From assembly GCA_913056175.1 (NCBI GenBank), contig CAJXLM010000002.1:1-64000 (forward strand): a stretch of DNA of 64,000 bases, in the 5' to 3' direction. The stretch comes from an uncultured Opitutia bacterium. Lineage in GTDB: Bacteria; Verrucomicrobiota; Verrucomicrobiia; Opitutales; Puniceicoccaceae. Within the stretch, counting starts at the first letter, position 1. Each line of letters starts with the position of its first letter. The position numbers and the translations under genes are program-made. Below the pieces are notes generated by a model, which did no database searches, was not told the origin of the DNA, and saw only the letters and a list, made by a program, of their open reading frames with translations. Positions 7,366 to 16,709 of the stretch are shown here, piece after piece.

Positions 7366-10238
7366 GGGAGCACCTCCTTCCCGGAAGGTTCTTTCGCGCC
7401 GACGTCCTCTTCCAGCTCGGCGAGCAGGTCCTCCGCCCGGAGGGCGAGCTGCGGATCGAGTGGGCCCGGCTGGTCGAGCATTTCCCGGAGGGAGCGGCGG
7501 GCGGCCCGCGGTTTCCCGATCTCCGCGAATTGGCGGGCGCTCTCGTAGTAAGCCTCGGCGGTGAGGTCGGGAAAGGCCCGGTAGAGCGTGTAGATGCGCT
7601 GCCAGAAGGGAATGGCCTGCCGGGGCCGACCCTCGGCGGTCTTCAGGCGGGCGAGGCCGGCGAGCGCCTCCGCGCGGAGGCGGCCACGGACTCCCGGCAG
7701 GCGGAGGACGGATTGCAGGACGGCTTCGGCATCCGCGTACTCGCCCATCTCCGTGAGGAGGGACCCGCGGAGGAGGCGGGCCCGGGGGGCCCGCGGGTGG
7801 TGGGGCAGGCGTTTCTCGAGGCGGGCGAGGAAGCGTTCGGCCGCGGGCAGGGCGCCCCGTTCGCGGGCGAGGAGGGCCAGCCCGTACCAGGCTTCGGCCC
7901 GCGCGGAGTGGTCGGGGAATTCCTCGAGAATCCGCCGGAAGTAACGCTCGGCGAAGGCGTAGCCCTCCCTCGCGTGGAGGAGGCCGATCTCGGCGAGCAC
8001 CGCCGGGTCGAGCTGTTCGACGGGAACGGCCTCATCGACCTCGAGGAGCAGGGTGCGCGCCATGGCCTCCTCGCCGGCCGCCTGCCGCTCCCGGGCGGCG
8101 GCGGCCTGCAGGCGGGTGTACCAGGTCAACTCCCCCGCCTTCCGGGCTCGCTCCGCCTCGGCGGCCCGCCATGCGGCGAAGGAAGCCGCCTGGACCAGGG
8201 GGTGGTCGGGAAGGGGCGCGGGACCGGTTTCGGCCCGGATTTCCCGGCGCAATTCGCCGAGGGCCGGGACGAGCTCCCCGGCTCCCGCGGCGGCCGGGTC
8301 GTTGCCGAAGCGGCGGACAGCCTCGTCGAGGACGGCGAGGGCCTTGCCCGGACGGCCCTCGCGGAGGTGGGCCCACCCCATCCAATAGAGAGCCTCGCCG
8401 CGGCGGGGGAGGGTGCGCGTATCCCCCTCGCGGAGGTAGGTGGAAAAGTGGCGGAGGAGAAGATCATGGCGCTCGAGGGCCCGGAAGATCTTGCCCTGCT
8501 GGAAGACGGCGTAGGCGTAGAGGTTCCCGGCAGCCGGGGTGACCCGGGCGAAGGCGCGGGTGGCCGCGAGGAGATCCCCCTCTCCCATGAGGATGTCGCC
8601 CCGGAGGACGGTCGCCTCCGGTGTCCGCGGGTGGCCCGGGTAGGCCTCGAGAAAGGCCTCGATGGCCTGGCGGGCCCGCGGGTAGTCCTGCCGGCCGTAG
8701 TGGGCGGCGGCGATCCGGTAGCGAATCTCCGGGTGGAGGGGATGATCGGGATGCTCCTTGGCGAGCGTTTCCAATTCTTGCAGGGCTTTCCCGTACTCCT
8801 TGGCGAAGATCCAGGTGAGGGCGTGCCCGTAGGCGGCCCGGAGGGCGAGGGGATGGTCGGGGTGTTCCCGGCGGAAGCGGGTGAACCCCGCCCGCGCGGC
8901 CTCGTACTCGCCGAGCCGGGAGAGGTTGAAGGCGCGGGTGAATTGCCAGCGGGGGACGAGGGAGTGGTCGGGGTAGGAGTTGATGAGGTCCGCAAAGAGG
9001 GCGGCGGCTTCCCCGTAGCGGCGGCGTTCCTGCTCGGTGCGCGCCACGAGGTAGAGGACCTCCGGGGTTCGCGCGCTGTGGGGATACCGTTCCTGGAATT
9101 CCCGGGCGGCGGCGAGGGTTTCCCCGGCCTTGTCGAGGGCGTAGAGGGCGAGAATCCGCCGGTAGCGGGCCTCTTCCCGCAGGGGTCCGGGCAGCGAGGC
9201 ATCGCTGGCGAGGGAGCGGAAGACCAGGTGGGCCTCCCGGGGCCGATCGGCGGCGAGAAAGGCCTGGCCGTAGCGGAGGAGGAAGGCGGGTGTGTAGGCC
9301 TCCATCCCCTCCAGCTCCTGCAACTGTCCCTCCAGTCGGCTGACCTTCCGCTGCCGGTGGGTGGCCCAGGCATGAGCGAGCGGACCCCTCCCGGTTGCCC
9401 TTTCCCGGTGGAGCTCCCGGCGGGCCCGGGTGAGCTGGTGGCGCTGGCGCTCGACCAATTCGCGGTAGGGAGGCACCTGCCGATAGGCGCGAAGGGCCCG
9501 CTCGGCCTTTCCCTCGGCGAGAAAGGCGTCCCCGACCTGCAGGCTGCTGAAGGCGAGGACCGCGAGCTCGGGCATCGAATCGAGTTGCCAGGGGGTGGCC
9601 TCGATCCAGTCGCCGGCCTCGGCAAAGCGCTCTGCCTCGACCAGCTCCTGGAGAGCCCGCAGCCGGACTTGGTAGCGCAGGGGCGCCGCGGCTCCCGACC
9701 GGAAGAAGTGGTCCGCCCAGGCGAGAGCCTCCTCCGTTTCCCCGAGTTGGAAGAGGAGGTGGGCGCGCTGCAGGCCGGCCAGCCCCGCTTCCCGGGTGCC
9801 CGGGTAGGTGTCGATGAATTCCGCGAAGCGGTCGGCCGCCGCCCGGAGCTTCCCCTCGCCCCGGTAGGCTTCGGCCAGCGTGTAGAGGACCAGGGAGTGC
9901 CGCGGCCCCGGATCGGGAAATGCGGCGAGGTATTCCTCGAGGTACCGGAGGGCCTCCCGGGAGTGTCCGCTCGCCCATGCGGCGTAGCCACGGGCCGGGA
10001 GGAGAAGGCGGCGGGCCCTCGGGGTGCGCAGTTCCTCCTCCTGGCCGAAAGTGTCCGCGAGGGAGCCGAAGAGTTGGTGGGCCCGCCCGTAGTCACCGGA
10101 GCGAAAGGTGCGCAGGGTGGTGGCAAGGGCATCGTCGAGGGTCAGGCCGCGCAGGGCGGCCTCGGCTCTTGCCGGAACGGGACCGACCAGTCCGAGGAGG
10201 ACCATGAGGGGAAGGGCGATGCGGGAGGACGGGGGCAC
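7362..10238 (-). CDS. Large secreted tetratricopeptide-repeat protein
   Basis: This 958-residue protein has an N-terminal signal peptide (ALPLMVLLGLVGPVPARAEA) and then TPR-type helical hairpins almost throughout. Repeats such as YPGHPRTPEATVLRGDILMGEGDL, HPDHPLHPEIRYRIAAAHYGRQDYPRA and FPDHSARAEAWYGLALLARERGAL recur, resembling the YfiO/BamD and YbgF/CpoB style in which a chain of residues ends in PxxP-A-A-R. It has no visible catalytic domain. It is the first gene of the operon with the smaller periplasmic protein and ExbB, so it probably scaffolds a periplasmic assembly energised by that channel. An alternative is a TolA/CpoB-like role in envelope constriction. Confidence 0.8.
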   Translation of the reverse strand: MPPSSRIALPLMVLLGLVGPVPARAEAALRGLTLDDALATTLRTFRSGDYGRAHQLFGSLADTFGQEEELRTPRARRLLLPARGYAAWASGHSREALRYLEEYLAAFPDPGPRHSLVLYTLAEAYRGEGKLRAAADRFAEFIDTYPGTREAGLAGLQRAHLLFQLGETEEALAWADHFFRSGAAAPLRYQVRLRALQELVEAERFAEAGDWIEATPWQLDSMPELAVLAFSSLQVGDAFLAEGKAERALRAYRQVPPYRELVERQRHQLTRARRELHRERATGRGPLAHAWATHRQRKVSRLEGQLQELEGMEAYTPAFLLRYGQAFLAADRPREAHLVFRSLASDASLPGPLREEARYRRILALYALDKAGETLAAAREFQERYPHSARTPEVLYLVARTEQERRRYGEAAALFADLINSYPDHSLVPRWQFTRAFNLSRLGEYEAARAGFTRFRREHPDHPLALRAAYGHALTWIFAKEYGKALQELETLAKEHPDHPLHPEIRYRIAAAHYGRQDYPRARQAIEAFLEAYPGHPRTPEATVLRGDILMGEGDLLAATRAFARVTPAAGNLYAYAVFQQGKIFRALERHDLLLRHFSTYLREGDTRTLPRRGEALYWMGWAHLREGRPGKALAVLDEAVRRFGNDPAAAGAGELVPALGELRREIRAETGPAPLPDHPLVQAASFAAWRAAEAERARKAGELTWYTRLQAAAARERQAAGEEAMARTLLLEVDEAVPVEQLDPAVLAEIGLLHAREGYAFAERYFRRILEEFPDHSARAEAWYGLALLARERGALPAAERFLARLEKRLPHHPRAPRARLLRGSLLTEMGEYADAEAVLQSVLRLPGVRGRLRAEALAGLARLKTAEGRPRQAIPFWQRIYTLYRAFPDLTAEAYYESARQFAEIGKPRAARRSLREMLDQPGPLDPQLALRAEDLLAELEEDVGAKEPSGKEVLP

Positions 10239-10350
10239 AATAAATCCCGAATAGGAATATCAGGTTGCCAAAGGGAGAAGGGCTCTGGCAAGCGCGCGTC
10301 GCCACCGGTCCTCGCTTGCGGCGGGCGCGGATGATCCGGAGAGTGGAGGC
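10239..10350. promoter_or_regulatory. Divergent promoter region between TPR operon and SRAP gene
   Basis: These 112 bases separate two divergent genes. An A+T-rich patch at 10238-10266 (aataaatcccgaataggaatatcagg) stands out from the G+C-rich surroundings. On the minus strand a ttggca-like -35 element lies upstream of it, but no well spaced -10 box can be fixed. The interrupted dyad attcc/gggat within it could be an operator. Confidence 0.3.
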
Positions 10351-11061
10351 GTGTGTGGTCGCTACAGCTTTGCGCTGGGGGCCGGCGAGCTCCGGGAGTT
10401 GACCGGGAGCGTTCCCGATCCCCTGCCCGTTCCGGTCTACAACCAGCCTCCCGGCGGGCCGGTGCCAGTGCTGGTTGGCCCGGGTGAGTGGTCGAATCTA
10501 CCGTGGGGCTGGACCCTGGAGGTCGCCGGGAGGCGTCGCTTCGTCCTCAACGCCCGCGCAGAGACCGCCGGGGAGAAACGGATGTTCCGGGGGGCGCTGT
10601 CCCGCTCCCGCTGTGTGGTGCCCGCCTCAGGCTTCTTCGAGTGGCAGCGCTCGGGGGACCGGAGCCAGCCCTACTACTTCCTGCCGCGGAGGGATCCCGG
10701 CTTGCTCCTCGGCGGCCTCTGCGTGTCGGCTGGCGGGGAGGGCCCCCGGGTCGTCCTCCTCACGCGGGAGGCCGACGAGTGGATGGCCGCGGTGCATCAT
10801 CGCGTGCCCGCCCTTGTCGATCCCCGCCGGCTGGCCGCGTGGTTCGATCCGTCAGCGGAGCCCGGTGCGGTGGTAGCGGATTGTTGCTTCCCCCGGCCCG
10901 GCGAGGTCCTGCGGGCGCGTCCCGTCTCGCGCCGGGTGAACCGGGTGGCGGAGAACGACCCCGACCTCCTCCGCGAGGTTGCCGTCCCGCCGGCTCCGGA
11001 AGCGGTGGAGCCGGCGGCCCAGCTCTCCCTGTTCCCCCCGGACCCGGGAGGTCCCTCGTGA
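10351..11061 (+). CDS. SRAP domain protein (YedK/HMCES family)
   Basis: This 236-residue protein has the full SOS-response-associated peptidase layout. It starts MCGRYSF, where Cys2 becomes the N-terminal nucleophile that forms a thiazolidine crosslink with abasic sites in single-stranded DNA. Supporting active-site residues are visible: FVLNARAET (Asn67, Arg69, Glu71), VPASGFFEWQ (Glu97) and VHHRVPALV. The start is GTG 10351, fixed because Cys must be residue 2. The C-terminus beyond about residue 210 is a Pro-rich tail. It overlaps the next gene by 4 nt. Role: shielding AP sites at replication forks from mutagenic repair. Confidence 0.92.
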   Translation: MCGRYSFALGAGELRELTGSVPDPLPVPVYNQPPGGPVPVLVGPGEWSNLPWGWTLEVAGRRRFVLNARAETAGEKRMFRGALSRSRCVVPASGFFEWQRSGDRSQPYYFLPRRDPGLLLGGLCVSAGGEGPRVVLLTREADEWMAAVHHRVPALVDPRRLAAWFDPSAEPGAVVADCCFPRPGEVLRARPVSRRVNRVAENDPDLLREVAVPPAPEAVEPAAQLSLFPPDPGGPS

Positions 11062-12047
11062 GGGCTTCGATCCGCCGCGGCGGCGGCCGGGGCAAAAAGA
11101 CCCGACTGCTCGGGGCGTTCCTGCTGCTGGGCAGCCCGCTCTTCCCTCCGGCGGCCCCGGCGGGGCCGGAGGAGCGGCCGGCGGGGGAGGAGGGGAGCCC
11201 GGTGGTCACGGAGGCGGACCGGCGGCTGGCCGCGATCGTGGAGGCGGAAGGCGTGCTCATGGACTCGTACCGGCGGGGAGAGCTTTCCGAGGCGTCCCTC
11301 CTCGCGCGAGCCCAGGGAATCGCCGACCGCTACGAGTCCTTCCTCCGCGACAATCCCGAGCACCTCTACGGGTGGATCCTCGCCGGCAAGTTCCTCCGGA
11401 CGATCGGGGCGGACCAGCGCGCCTACGAGGCCTTCCGGCGGGCGAATGACCTCGATCCGGAGGTGGCCGTCGTGCAACAGCAGCTCGCCGACATTCTCGT
11501 CGGGGAAGGCCGGCACGAGCCGGCCCTCGGTCTCTTCCTGCGGGCGGTCCAGCTGGCCCCGGAGGAGCCCGTCTACCAGGAGGACCTGGGAACCTTCCTT
11601 CTCCGCTTCGGCCCCGAGCTGGAAGCGGACGGCGCGGTGGAGGCGGGGCGGGCGCCGATCCTGGCCAGCCGGGCCTTCCGGCGGGCCTACGAGCTGGACC
11701 CGGACAATTTCGACCGTGCCTACCGGTGGGCGCAGTCCCTCGAAGAGCGAACGGACCCCGACTGGCCGGCGATTGCCGCGGCCTGGGAGGGCCTCATTCC
11801 CCTCCCGGAAACCCGGGCGGGCCGGGAGGCGGTCCGCCTGCAGGTGGCCCGGGCCTGGTTGCGGGCGGGCGAGACCGGACGGGCGCGGGAGTGGTTGGCC
11901 CCGGTGCGGACGGAGCCCCTGCGGGCGACCTGGGAGGGACTCCGGGAGGAAGCGGGCTTCCCGTTGGACGCCGGGACGGAAGGGGAACGGGGAGGATCCG
12001 CGGAAGCCACAGGCGGGACGGAGGGTTCCCGTTCTGGACAGCCCTGA
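11058..12047 (+). CDS. Secreted or membrane-anchored TPR protein
   Basis: A 329-residue protein beginning with GTG 11058, whose GTGA overlaps the stop of the SRAP gene. A basic N-terminus (RRGGGRGKKTR) and hydrophobic LLGAFLLLGSPLFPPAAPA form a signal peptide. TPR-like repeats follow from about residue 85: HLYGWILAGKFLRTIGADQRAYEAFRRANDLDPE, ADILVGEGRHEPALGLFLRAVQLAPEEP and RAFRRAYELDPDNFDRAYRWAQ. The C-terminus is a Gly/Glu-rich tail. Such proteins act as periplasmic scaffolds. The linkage with SRAP and the phosphofructokinase may just reflect dense packing. No specific function can be assigned. Confidence 0.75.
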   Translation: MRASIRRGGGRGKKTRLLGAFLLLGSPLFPPAAPAGPEERPAGEEGSPVVTEADRRLAAIVEAEGVLMDSYRRGELSEASLLARAQGIADRYESFLRDNPEHLYGWILAGKFLRTIGADQRAYEAFRRANDLDPEVAVVQQQLADILVGEGRHEPALGLFLRAVQLAPEEPVYQEDLGTFLLRFGPELEADGAVEAGRAPILASRAFRRAYELDPDNFDRAYRWAQSLEERTDPDWPAIAAAWEGLIPLPETRAGREAVRLQVARAWLRAGETGRAREWLAPVRTEPLRATWEGLREEAGFPLDAGTEGERGGSAEATGGTEGSRSGQP

Positions 12048-12071
12048 GGCCGGCGGCTAACCTCGGCTCTC

Positions 12072-13271
12072 ATGCGCCCCAAGAAAGTCGCTTTTCTCAC
12101 CGCCGGGGGTCTGGCCCCCTGTCTCTCTTCGGCCCTGGCCGGACTCATCCAGCGCTACACGGAGATCGATCCCTCCATTGAGCTGCTCGCCTACCGCAAC
12201 GGCTACCAGGGCGTTCTCCGCGGGGACCGCATCCCCATCGACGACACCCTCCGGGCGGAGGCGGCCCGGCTGCACGCCTTCGGGGGCAGCCCCATCGGGA
12301 ACAGCCGGGTCAAGCTGACCAACCGGGAGGACTGCGAGAAGCGGGGCCTCGTCGCACCCGGCGAGGATCCGCAGGAGAAGGCGGAGCGCCAGCTGATCGC
12401 GGACGGCGTGGACGTGCTCCACACCATCGGGGGGGACGACACGAACACGGCGGCGGCCGAGCTGGCGGCCCATCTCGCCGAGAGCGGCCGGGATCTCACC
12501 GTGATCGGCCTGCCCAAGACCATCGACAACGACGTCTTCCCGATCCGGCAGAGCCTGGGGGCAGCCACCGCCGCCGAGCAAGGGGCCCTCTTCTTCCGCA
12601 ACGTGGTCGCGGAGACCGGGGCCAACCCGCGCATGCTCATCCTCCACGAGGTGATGGGGCGGAACTGCGGTTGGCTCACCGCGGCGACGGCCCGGGAATA
12701 CCGCCGACTCCTCGACCGGGAGTCATGGTCCCCGGGAATCGGCTTGAGCCGGGAACGCCGGGAAGTCCACGGGGTCTACCTCCCCGAGCGGGAGATCGAC
12801 CTGGCGGCGGAGGCGGACCGGTTGCGCGGCCTGCTCGACCGTCTCGACGGGGTGAACCTCTTCCTCAGCGAGGGGGCGGGAGTCTCCAGCATCGTCGCCG
12901 AGATGGAAAAGCGGGGGGAGGAAGTCCCGCGGGACGCCTTCGGGCACGTCCGCCTCGACAAGGTGAATCCCGGCCAGTACTTCGGCCGGCAGTTCGCCGA
13001 GGCGATCGGGGCGGAGAAAGTCCTCGTGCAGAAGAGTGGCTATTTCTGCCGGTCGGCACCGGCGAACGGGGAGGACCTCCGCCTCATTCAGGCCTGTGTG
13101 GACCTCGCCGTGGAGTGCGCCCTTCGCCGCGAGCCCGGGGTGATCGGGCACGACGAGGACCGGGGCAATGTCCTCCGGGCGATCGAGTTTGACCGGATCG
13201 CCGGCGGTAAGCCCTTCGATCCGGAGGTCGACTGGTTCCGGGCGATGCGCGAGGCGATCGGCCAGCCCTGA
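12072..13271 (+). CDS. pfp: Pyrophosphate-dependent 6-phosphofructokinase
   Basis: This 399-residue cytosolic enzyme phosphorylates fructose 6-phosphate with PPi instead of ATP, a reversible glycolytic step. The key phosphate site reads GGDDTNT; the Asp after GG (in place of the Gly of ATP enzymes) excludes ATP. PKTIDND is the PFP-type catalytic loop, with Lys replacing the Gly of ATP-PFKs and the catalytic Asp. MGRNCGWL and the N-terminal LTAGGLAPCLSSAL are the matching substrate and phosphate loops. ATG at 12072 lies 24 nt after the TPR gene. PFP in place of ATP-PFK is common in Verrucomicrobiota and their relatives. Confidence 0.92.
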   Translation: MRPKKVAFLTAGGLAPCLSSALAGLIQRYTEIDPSIELLAYRNGYQGVLRGDRIPIDDTLRAEAARLHAFGGSPIGNSRVKLTNREDCEKRGLVAPGEDPQEKAERQLIADGVDVLHTIGGDDTNTAAAELAAHLAESGRDLTVIGLPKTIDNDVFPIRQSLGAATAAEQGALFFRNVVAETGANPRMLILHEVMGRNCGWLTAATAREYRRLLDRESWSPGIGLSRERREVHGVYLPEREIDLAAEADRLRGLLDRLDGVNLFLSEGAGVSSIVAEMEKRGEEVPRDAFGHVRLDKVNPGQYFGRQFAEAIGAEKVLVQKSGYFCRSAPANGEDLRLIQACVDLAVECALRREPGVIGHDEDRGNVLRAIEFDRIAGGKPFDPEVDWFRAMREAIGQP

Positions 13272-13330
13272 GGGGCCGGGGCGCGGAGATCCTCCTGCCG
13301 GGGAGAGGGTCGCTTTCCCGCTCCCGCTTC

Positions 13331-15352
13331 CTATCCCTTGGCAGCGGGCTTGTCGCCCCCGTCCGAGCCCGCGAGCCGGCGGAGGCCGGTGCGCAGGTGG
13401 TCGAAGGACTCGCGGAGGGAGGCGCGGGCCTGCTCGACCAGCCGGAAGCGACGGTCGGCGAGGCGCGCCTCCTCGAGGTCGGCCACGGCTTCCTTCCGTT
13501 GGGTGCGCACCAACTCCTCGAGGATCCCCTGGTAGGCGGAGACAAAGGACCGCAGGTACTCCTGCCCGCCCCGGCGGGGCTCCTCCACGAGGTCGGCGAG
13601 GACCTGGTCCTTCAGGTGATCGGCGAGGAAGGAGCGGGCGTCCGTGCCGAGGCGCAGCTCCTTCACTCGTGCGGGCACCGGCTTGTCCCTGCGCTCCGGC
13701 GGCCCGAAGACACTGCGGCGGACACGGACGGCCGAGCGGAAAAGGAGGTAATCCCACCAGCGGCGGCGCACCGGAATCTCGTCGACGGGTAGTTCCGGCA
13801 CCGGGACCCGCTGCCGGGCGGCGCTTGCTCCCTCCTCCTTTCCCGGGTCGGGGAGGTGATCGTTCAGGTTGATCCCGAGGGTGAGGAGCGCGCCGACCTC
13901 CTCCGGGGTGAAGTTCGCTCCGGCGTTCGGTGCGGAGAGGAGCAGGTGCATCCGCTGGCGGCTTTCCTCCTCCATGGCCCCCACTTCCGCCCGGAGAAGG
14001 GGAGCAAGGCGGTCGCGCTCCAGCTGGGCGAGGCTCTCCCCGGTCTCCCACCAGCCCGCGAGGGCGTCGGCCGCTTGCTGGTGCAGGCGGTGGAGGAAGC
14101 GCTCCGCGTCCGCCCGGAGCAGGCGTTCGTGCTCCTCGGTGGGGCGGGCGAAGGCGTGGTCCCAGTCGATCTCGCGGAGCTGGTCGACCGCGGCAATCCG
14201 CTCTTCGGCCCTCCGCTTCCGCTCGTCGATGGCCGCGCGGATCCGGCGGAAGGCATCGTCGCCCCCGCTCCCGAGATGGGTTGCGAGGCCCTGCTCGAGC
14301 CGGTGGGCCCGCCGGAGGGTGTCCTCGCGGAACTCGCGGACATAGTCCGAGCCGTTCAGGTAGTCCTCGAGGTCCCCGACCAGCCGGCGGAAGGGCTCCG
14401 GCTCGGGCGGGGCCTCCCCGGAGGGGGCGAGCACACTGCGGGCGGCCTGGAGGAGGTCGATCGGGTAGACCTGGAGCCGGCCCGCCTCGAAGGCCTCGCG
14501 CACGGAGGCGCTCATGGCAAGGGAGCGGAAGGTGTCGACGATGCGGGAGGGGTCGCTGCTCTCGAGGCTCGGCCGGAGGCGGCCGTCGGGCTCGAGGTCC
14601 TGCTTGGAGTGGTCCACGTTCACGACGAGGAAGATGCGGCTGAACTGGGCGAGCAGTTCCCCGAACTCCTCGAAGACCGCGTCGAGAAAGAGGTTGTCCG
14701 CGCGGACGACGAAGAGGGCACAGGCCGCCCGGTCGCGGAAGTCGCGGGTCATCCGGTCGTAGCCGAAACGCATTTTCGCGAAGAGACCCGGCGTGTCGAC
14801 GAGGACGGCGGCGGCCTGCTCCAGCTCGGTGGCGGGCAGCCCGATGTCCACCCGCTCGATGGCGGCGGGATGGTCGTGGGTCGGCTCGAAGGTGCGGTCC
14901 TCCTCCTCCGCCCGGCGAACGGCCGCGGCGAGGTCTCCGTAGGCGTCACGCACGGTCTCCTGGAGGGCGGGATTGTCGGAGTGTTCCGTGGTGCTCCCGT
15001 CGAAACGGGTCAACCGGTAGTACGGGGCGGCCGCGTGGCGCACGTAGACCAGGCAGGGATAGGCAGGCAGGCTGGAGACCTCGCTCACGTAGGACCCGCT
15101 GATCGCGTTCATGAGCGTCGACTTCCCGCTCTTCAACGGGCCAAAGATGAGCAGGTACGATTCCTCCCCGGAAATCTTCTCGCGGAGACGGGCGAGCTCC
15201 TCCCGGTTTGCGTCGAGCCCCTGCAACAGGTCGGGCAACCCGAGTTCGGAGGCGCTCGCGTGCAGCTCCGGGATGGCGTGGTCGAGCGTGCGGGCGAAGG
15301 GCTCGAGGAGGGCGGTGAGGCGACGGCAGAATCTCTGGATTTCAGTCCTCAT
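13331..15352 (-). CDS. Dynamin-like GTPase family protein
   Basis: A 673-residue protein with a bacterial dynamin-like GTPase head. The G1/P-loop GPLKSGKS lies at 71-78, G3 is DTPG at 186-189, and a G4-like NVDH (Asn245 to His248) follows FLVV. After the head, residues about 350-640 are predominantly charged helices (RRAEERIAAVDQL, EEHERLLRADAERFLHRLHQQAADAL), like the stalk of bacterial dynamin-like proteins involved in membrane remodelling or fusion. There is no obvious transmembrane helix. It is convergent with the phosphofructokinase gene. An imperfect 9-bp hairpin at 13301-13325 in the gap might end both transcripts. Confidence 0.8.
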   Translation of the reverse strand: MRTEIQRFCRRLTALLEPFARTLDHAIPELHASASELGLPDLLQGLDANREELARLREKISGEESYLLIFGPLKSGKSTLMNAISGSYVSEVSSLPAYPCLVYVRHAAAPYYRLTRFDGSTTEHSDNPALQETVRDAYGDLAAAVRRAEEEDRTFEPTHDHPAAIERVDIGLPATELEQAAAVLVDTPGLFAKMRFGYDRMTRDFRDRAACALFVVRADNLFLDAVFEEFGELLAQFSRIFLVVNVDHSKQDLEPDGRLRPSLESSDPSRIVDTFRSLAMSASVREAFEAGRLQVYPIDLLQAARSVLAPSGEAPPEPEPFRRLVGDLEDYLNGSDYVREFREDTLRRAHRLEQGLATHLGSGGDDAFRRIRAAIDERKRRAEERIAAVDQLREIDWDHAFARPTEEHERLLRADAERFLHRLHQQAADALAGWWETGESLAQLERDRLAPLLRAEVGAMEEESRQRMHLLLSAPNAGANFTPEEVGALLTLGINLNDHLPDPGKEEGASAARQRVPVPELPVDEIPVRRRWWDYLLFRSAVRVRRSVFGPPERRDKPVPARVKELRLGTDARSFLADHLKDQVLADLVEEPRRGGQEYLRSFVSAYQGILEELVRTQRKEAVADLEEARLADRRFRLVEQARASLRESFDHLRTGLRRLAGSDGGDKPAAKG

Positions 15353-15468
15353 CAGGATGCGGGTGGGGGAAGGTCAGCGGGTGGGACGAACCCATACGGC
15401 AATCGGTCCTGGAAAGAAACCCATGGGTGGCGGGGGAAGAGCAGGATCCGGGCGGACGGCCGGGGGGA

Positions 15469-16659
15469 TCAAGACCGCAACCAGTCGCGCACGGCCGCCA
15501 CCACCTCGTGGCGCTCCTCCTCCCGCAACTCGGGATAGAGGGGCAGGCTGAGGCATTCGCGGGCGGCTCGGTCCGCTCCCGGATAGGGTCCCCGGTTCTC
15601 CGCGGAAAAACAGGGCTGCCCGGGGAGGGTTCTCGGATAGTAGATTTCCGTGCCGATTCCCCGTTCCCGGAGGTGACGGGCGAGGTCGTCCCGGTGGCCC
15701 TCCCCCGGCACGCGGAGGGTGAACTGGTTCCAGGCGCCCTCGCGGTCCGGGTAGCGAAAGGGGAGGACCAGCCGGGCTTCCTCCTCGCCGGGCAGGCAGG
15801 GCCCGGATCGGCAGGGACAGGTGCCGGGGGAGGGCGTCTCCGGGCGGAGGACACCCGGCTCCGCCGCGAGTTCCTCGGCGTAGGCGAGGGCGTGGTGGCG
15901 GCGGGCGGCGAGGGACTCCCCGAGGTAGGGGAGCTTGACCCGGAGGAGGGCTGCCTGGAGCGCGTCCAGCCGGAAGTTGCCGCCGAGGTGCCGGTGGTGG
16001 TACTTCGGTTGCATGCCGTGGACCCGGAGCACCCGGGCCCGCTCGAGGTCCTCGGCGTTGCGGGCGACGAGGAGTCCGCCGTCCCCGAGACCCCCGAGGT
16101 TCTTGGTCGGGAAGAAGCTGAACGCGCCGTAGTCGCCGAGAGTTCCGGTTTGGGTGTCCCGGTGGCGCGCCCCGAGCGACTGGGCGGCGTCCTCGATGAC
16201 GGTGAGGTCGTGCTCGGCGGCGAGCGCGAGGAGGTGGCCCATGTCGGCGGCCTGGCCGAAGAGGTGGACGGGAAGGATCGCGCGGGTCCGGTCGGTTTGC
16301 CGGGCGCGGGCGTCCTCCGGACGGAGGAGGAAGCAGGCCGGGCAGATGTCCACGAAGACCGGCTCTGCCCCCACTCTCCGGATGCAGCTGGCGGAGGCAA
16401 AGAAGGTGAAGGCGGGCACGAGAACCTCGTCGCCCGGACCGATGCCGGCGGCCAGCAGGGAGACGAGCAGGGCGTCCGTTCCCGAACTCACCCCCACGCT
16501 GCCGGCGACGCCCAGCCAGTCGGCCATCTCGGCCTCGAAGGCCTCCACCTCGCGCCCGAGAATGTACTGGCCGGAGGCGAGGACCCGGCGGAAGGCCTCC
16601 TCGAGGGGCGCGCGGAGAATTTCGTGCTGGCGGGTGGGGTCGAAGAGGGGGACGGCCAT
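15469..16659 (-). CDS. DegT/DnrJ/EryC1 family PLP-dependent aminotransferase
   Basis: This 396-residue enzyme belongs to the sugar aminotransferase family that converts keto-sugar nucleotides to amino sugars for surface polysaccharides. Markers are FDPTRQHEILRAPLEEAFRRVL, SGTDALLVSLLAAGIGPGDEVLVPAFTFFASA, VIEDAAQSLGA, and the PLP-lysine region FSFFPTKNLGG. MQPKYHHRHLGGNFRLDALQAA is also characteristic. The start is ATG 16659. An insertion rich in Cys (GTCPCRSGPC, about residues 280-290) is not typical; its four-residue-spaced cysteines are unexplained. Neighbours give no pathway, so the substrate remains open. Confidence 0.9.
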   Translation of the reverse strand: MAVPLFDPTRQHEILRAPLEEAFRRVLASGQYILGREVEAFEAEMADWLGVAGSVGVSSGTDALLVSLLAAGIGPGDEVLVPAFTFFASASCIRRVGAEPVFVDICPACFLLRPEDARARQTDRTRAILPVHLFGQAADMGHLLALAAEHDLTVIEDAAQSLGARHRDTQTGTLGDYGAFSFFPTKNLGGLGDGGLLVARNAEDLERARVLRVHGMQPKYHHRHLGGNFRLDALQAALLRVKLPYLGESLAARRHHALAYAEELAAEPGVLRPETPSPGTCPCRSGPCLPGEEEARLVLPFRYPDREGAWNQFTLRVPGEGHRDDLARHLRERGIGTEIYYPRTLPGQPCFSAENRGPYPGADRAARECLSLPLYPELREEERHEVVAAVRDWLRS

Positions 16660-16709
16660 CAGCGGGAGGATGGCACCCGGGCCAGCCGGGGGAAAGGGGC
16701 AAAGTCCCC

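Noticed and set aside
7530-10334. Very long plus-strand open frame (934 codons) opposite the TPR gene
   Set aside because: It mirrors the TPR gene; the TPR protein has a signal peptide and clear repeats, the mirror frame has only Gly/Glu/Pro text.
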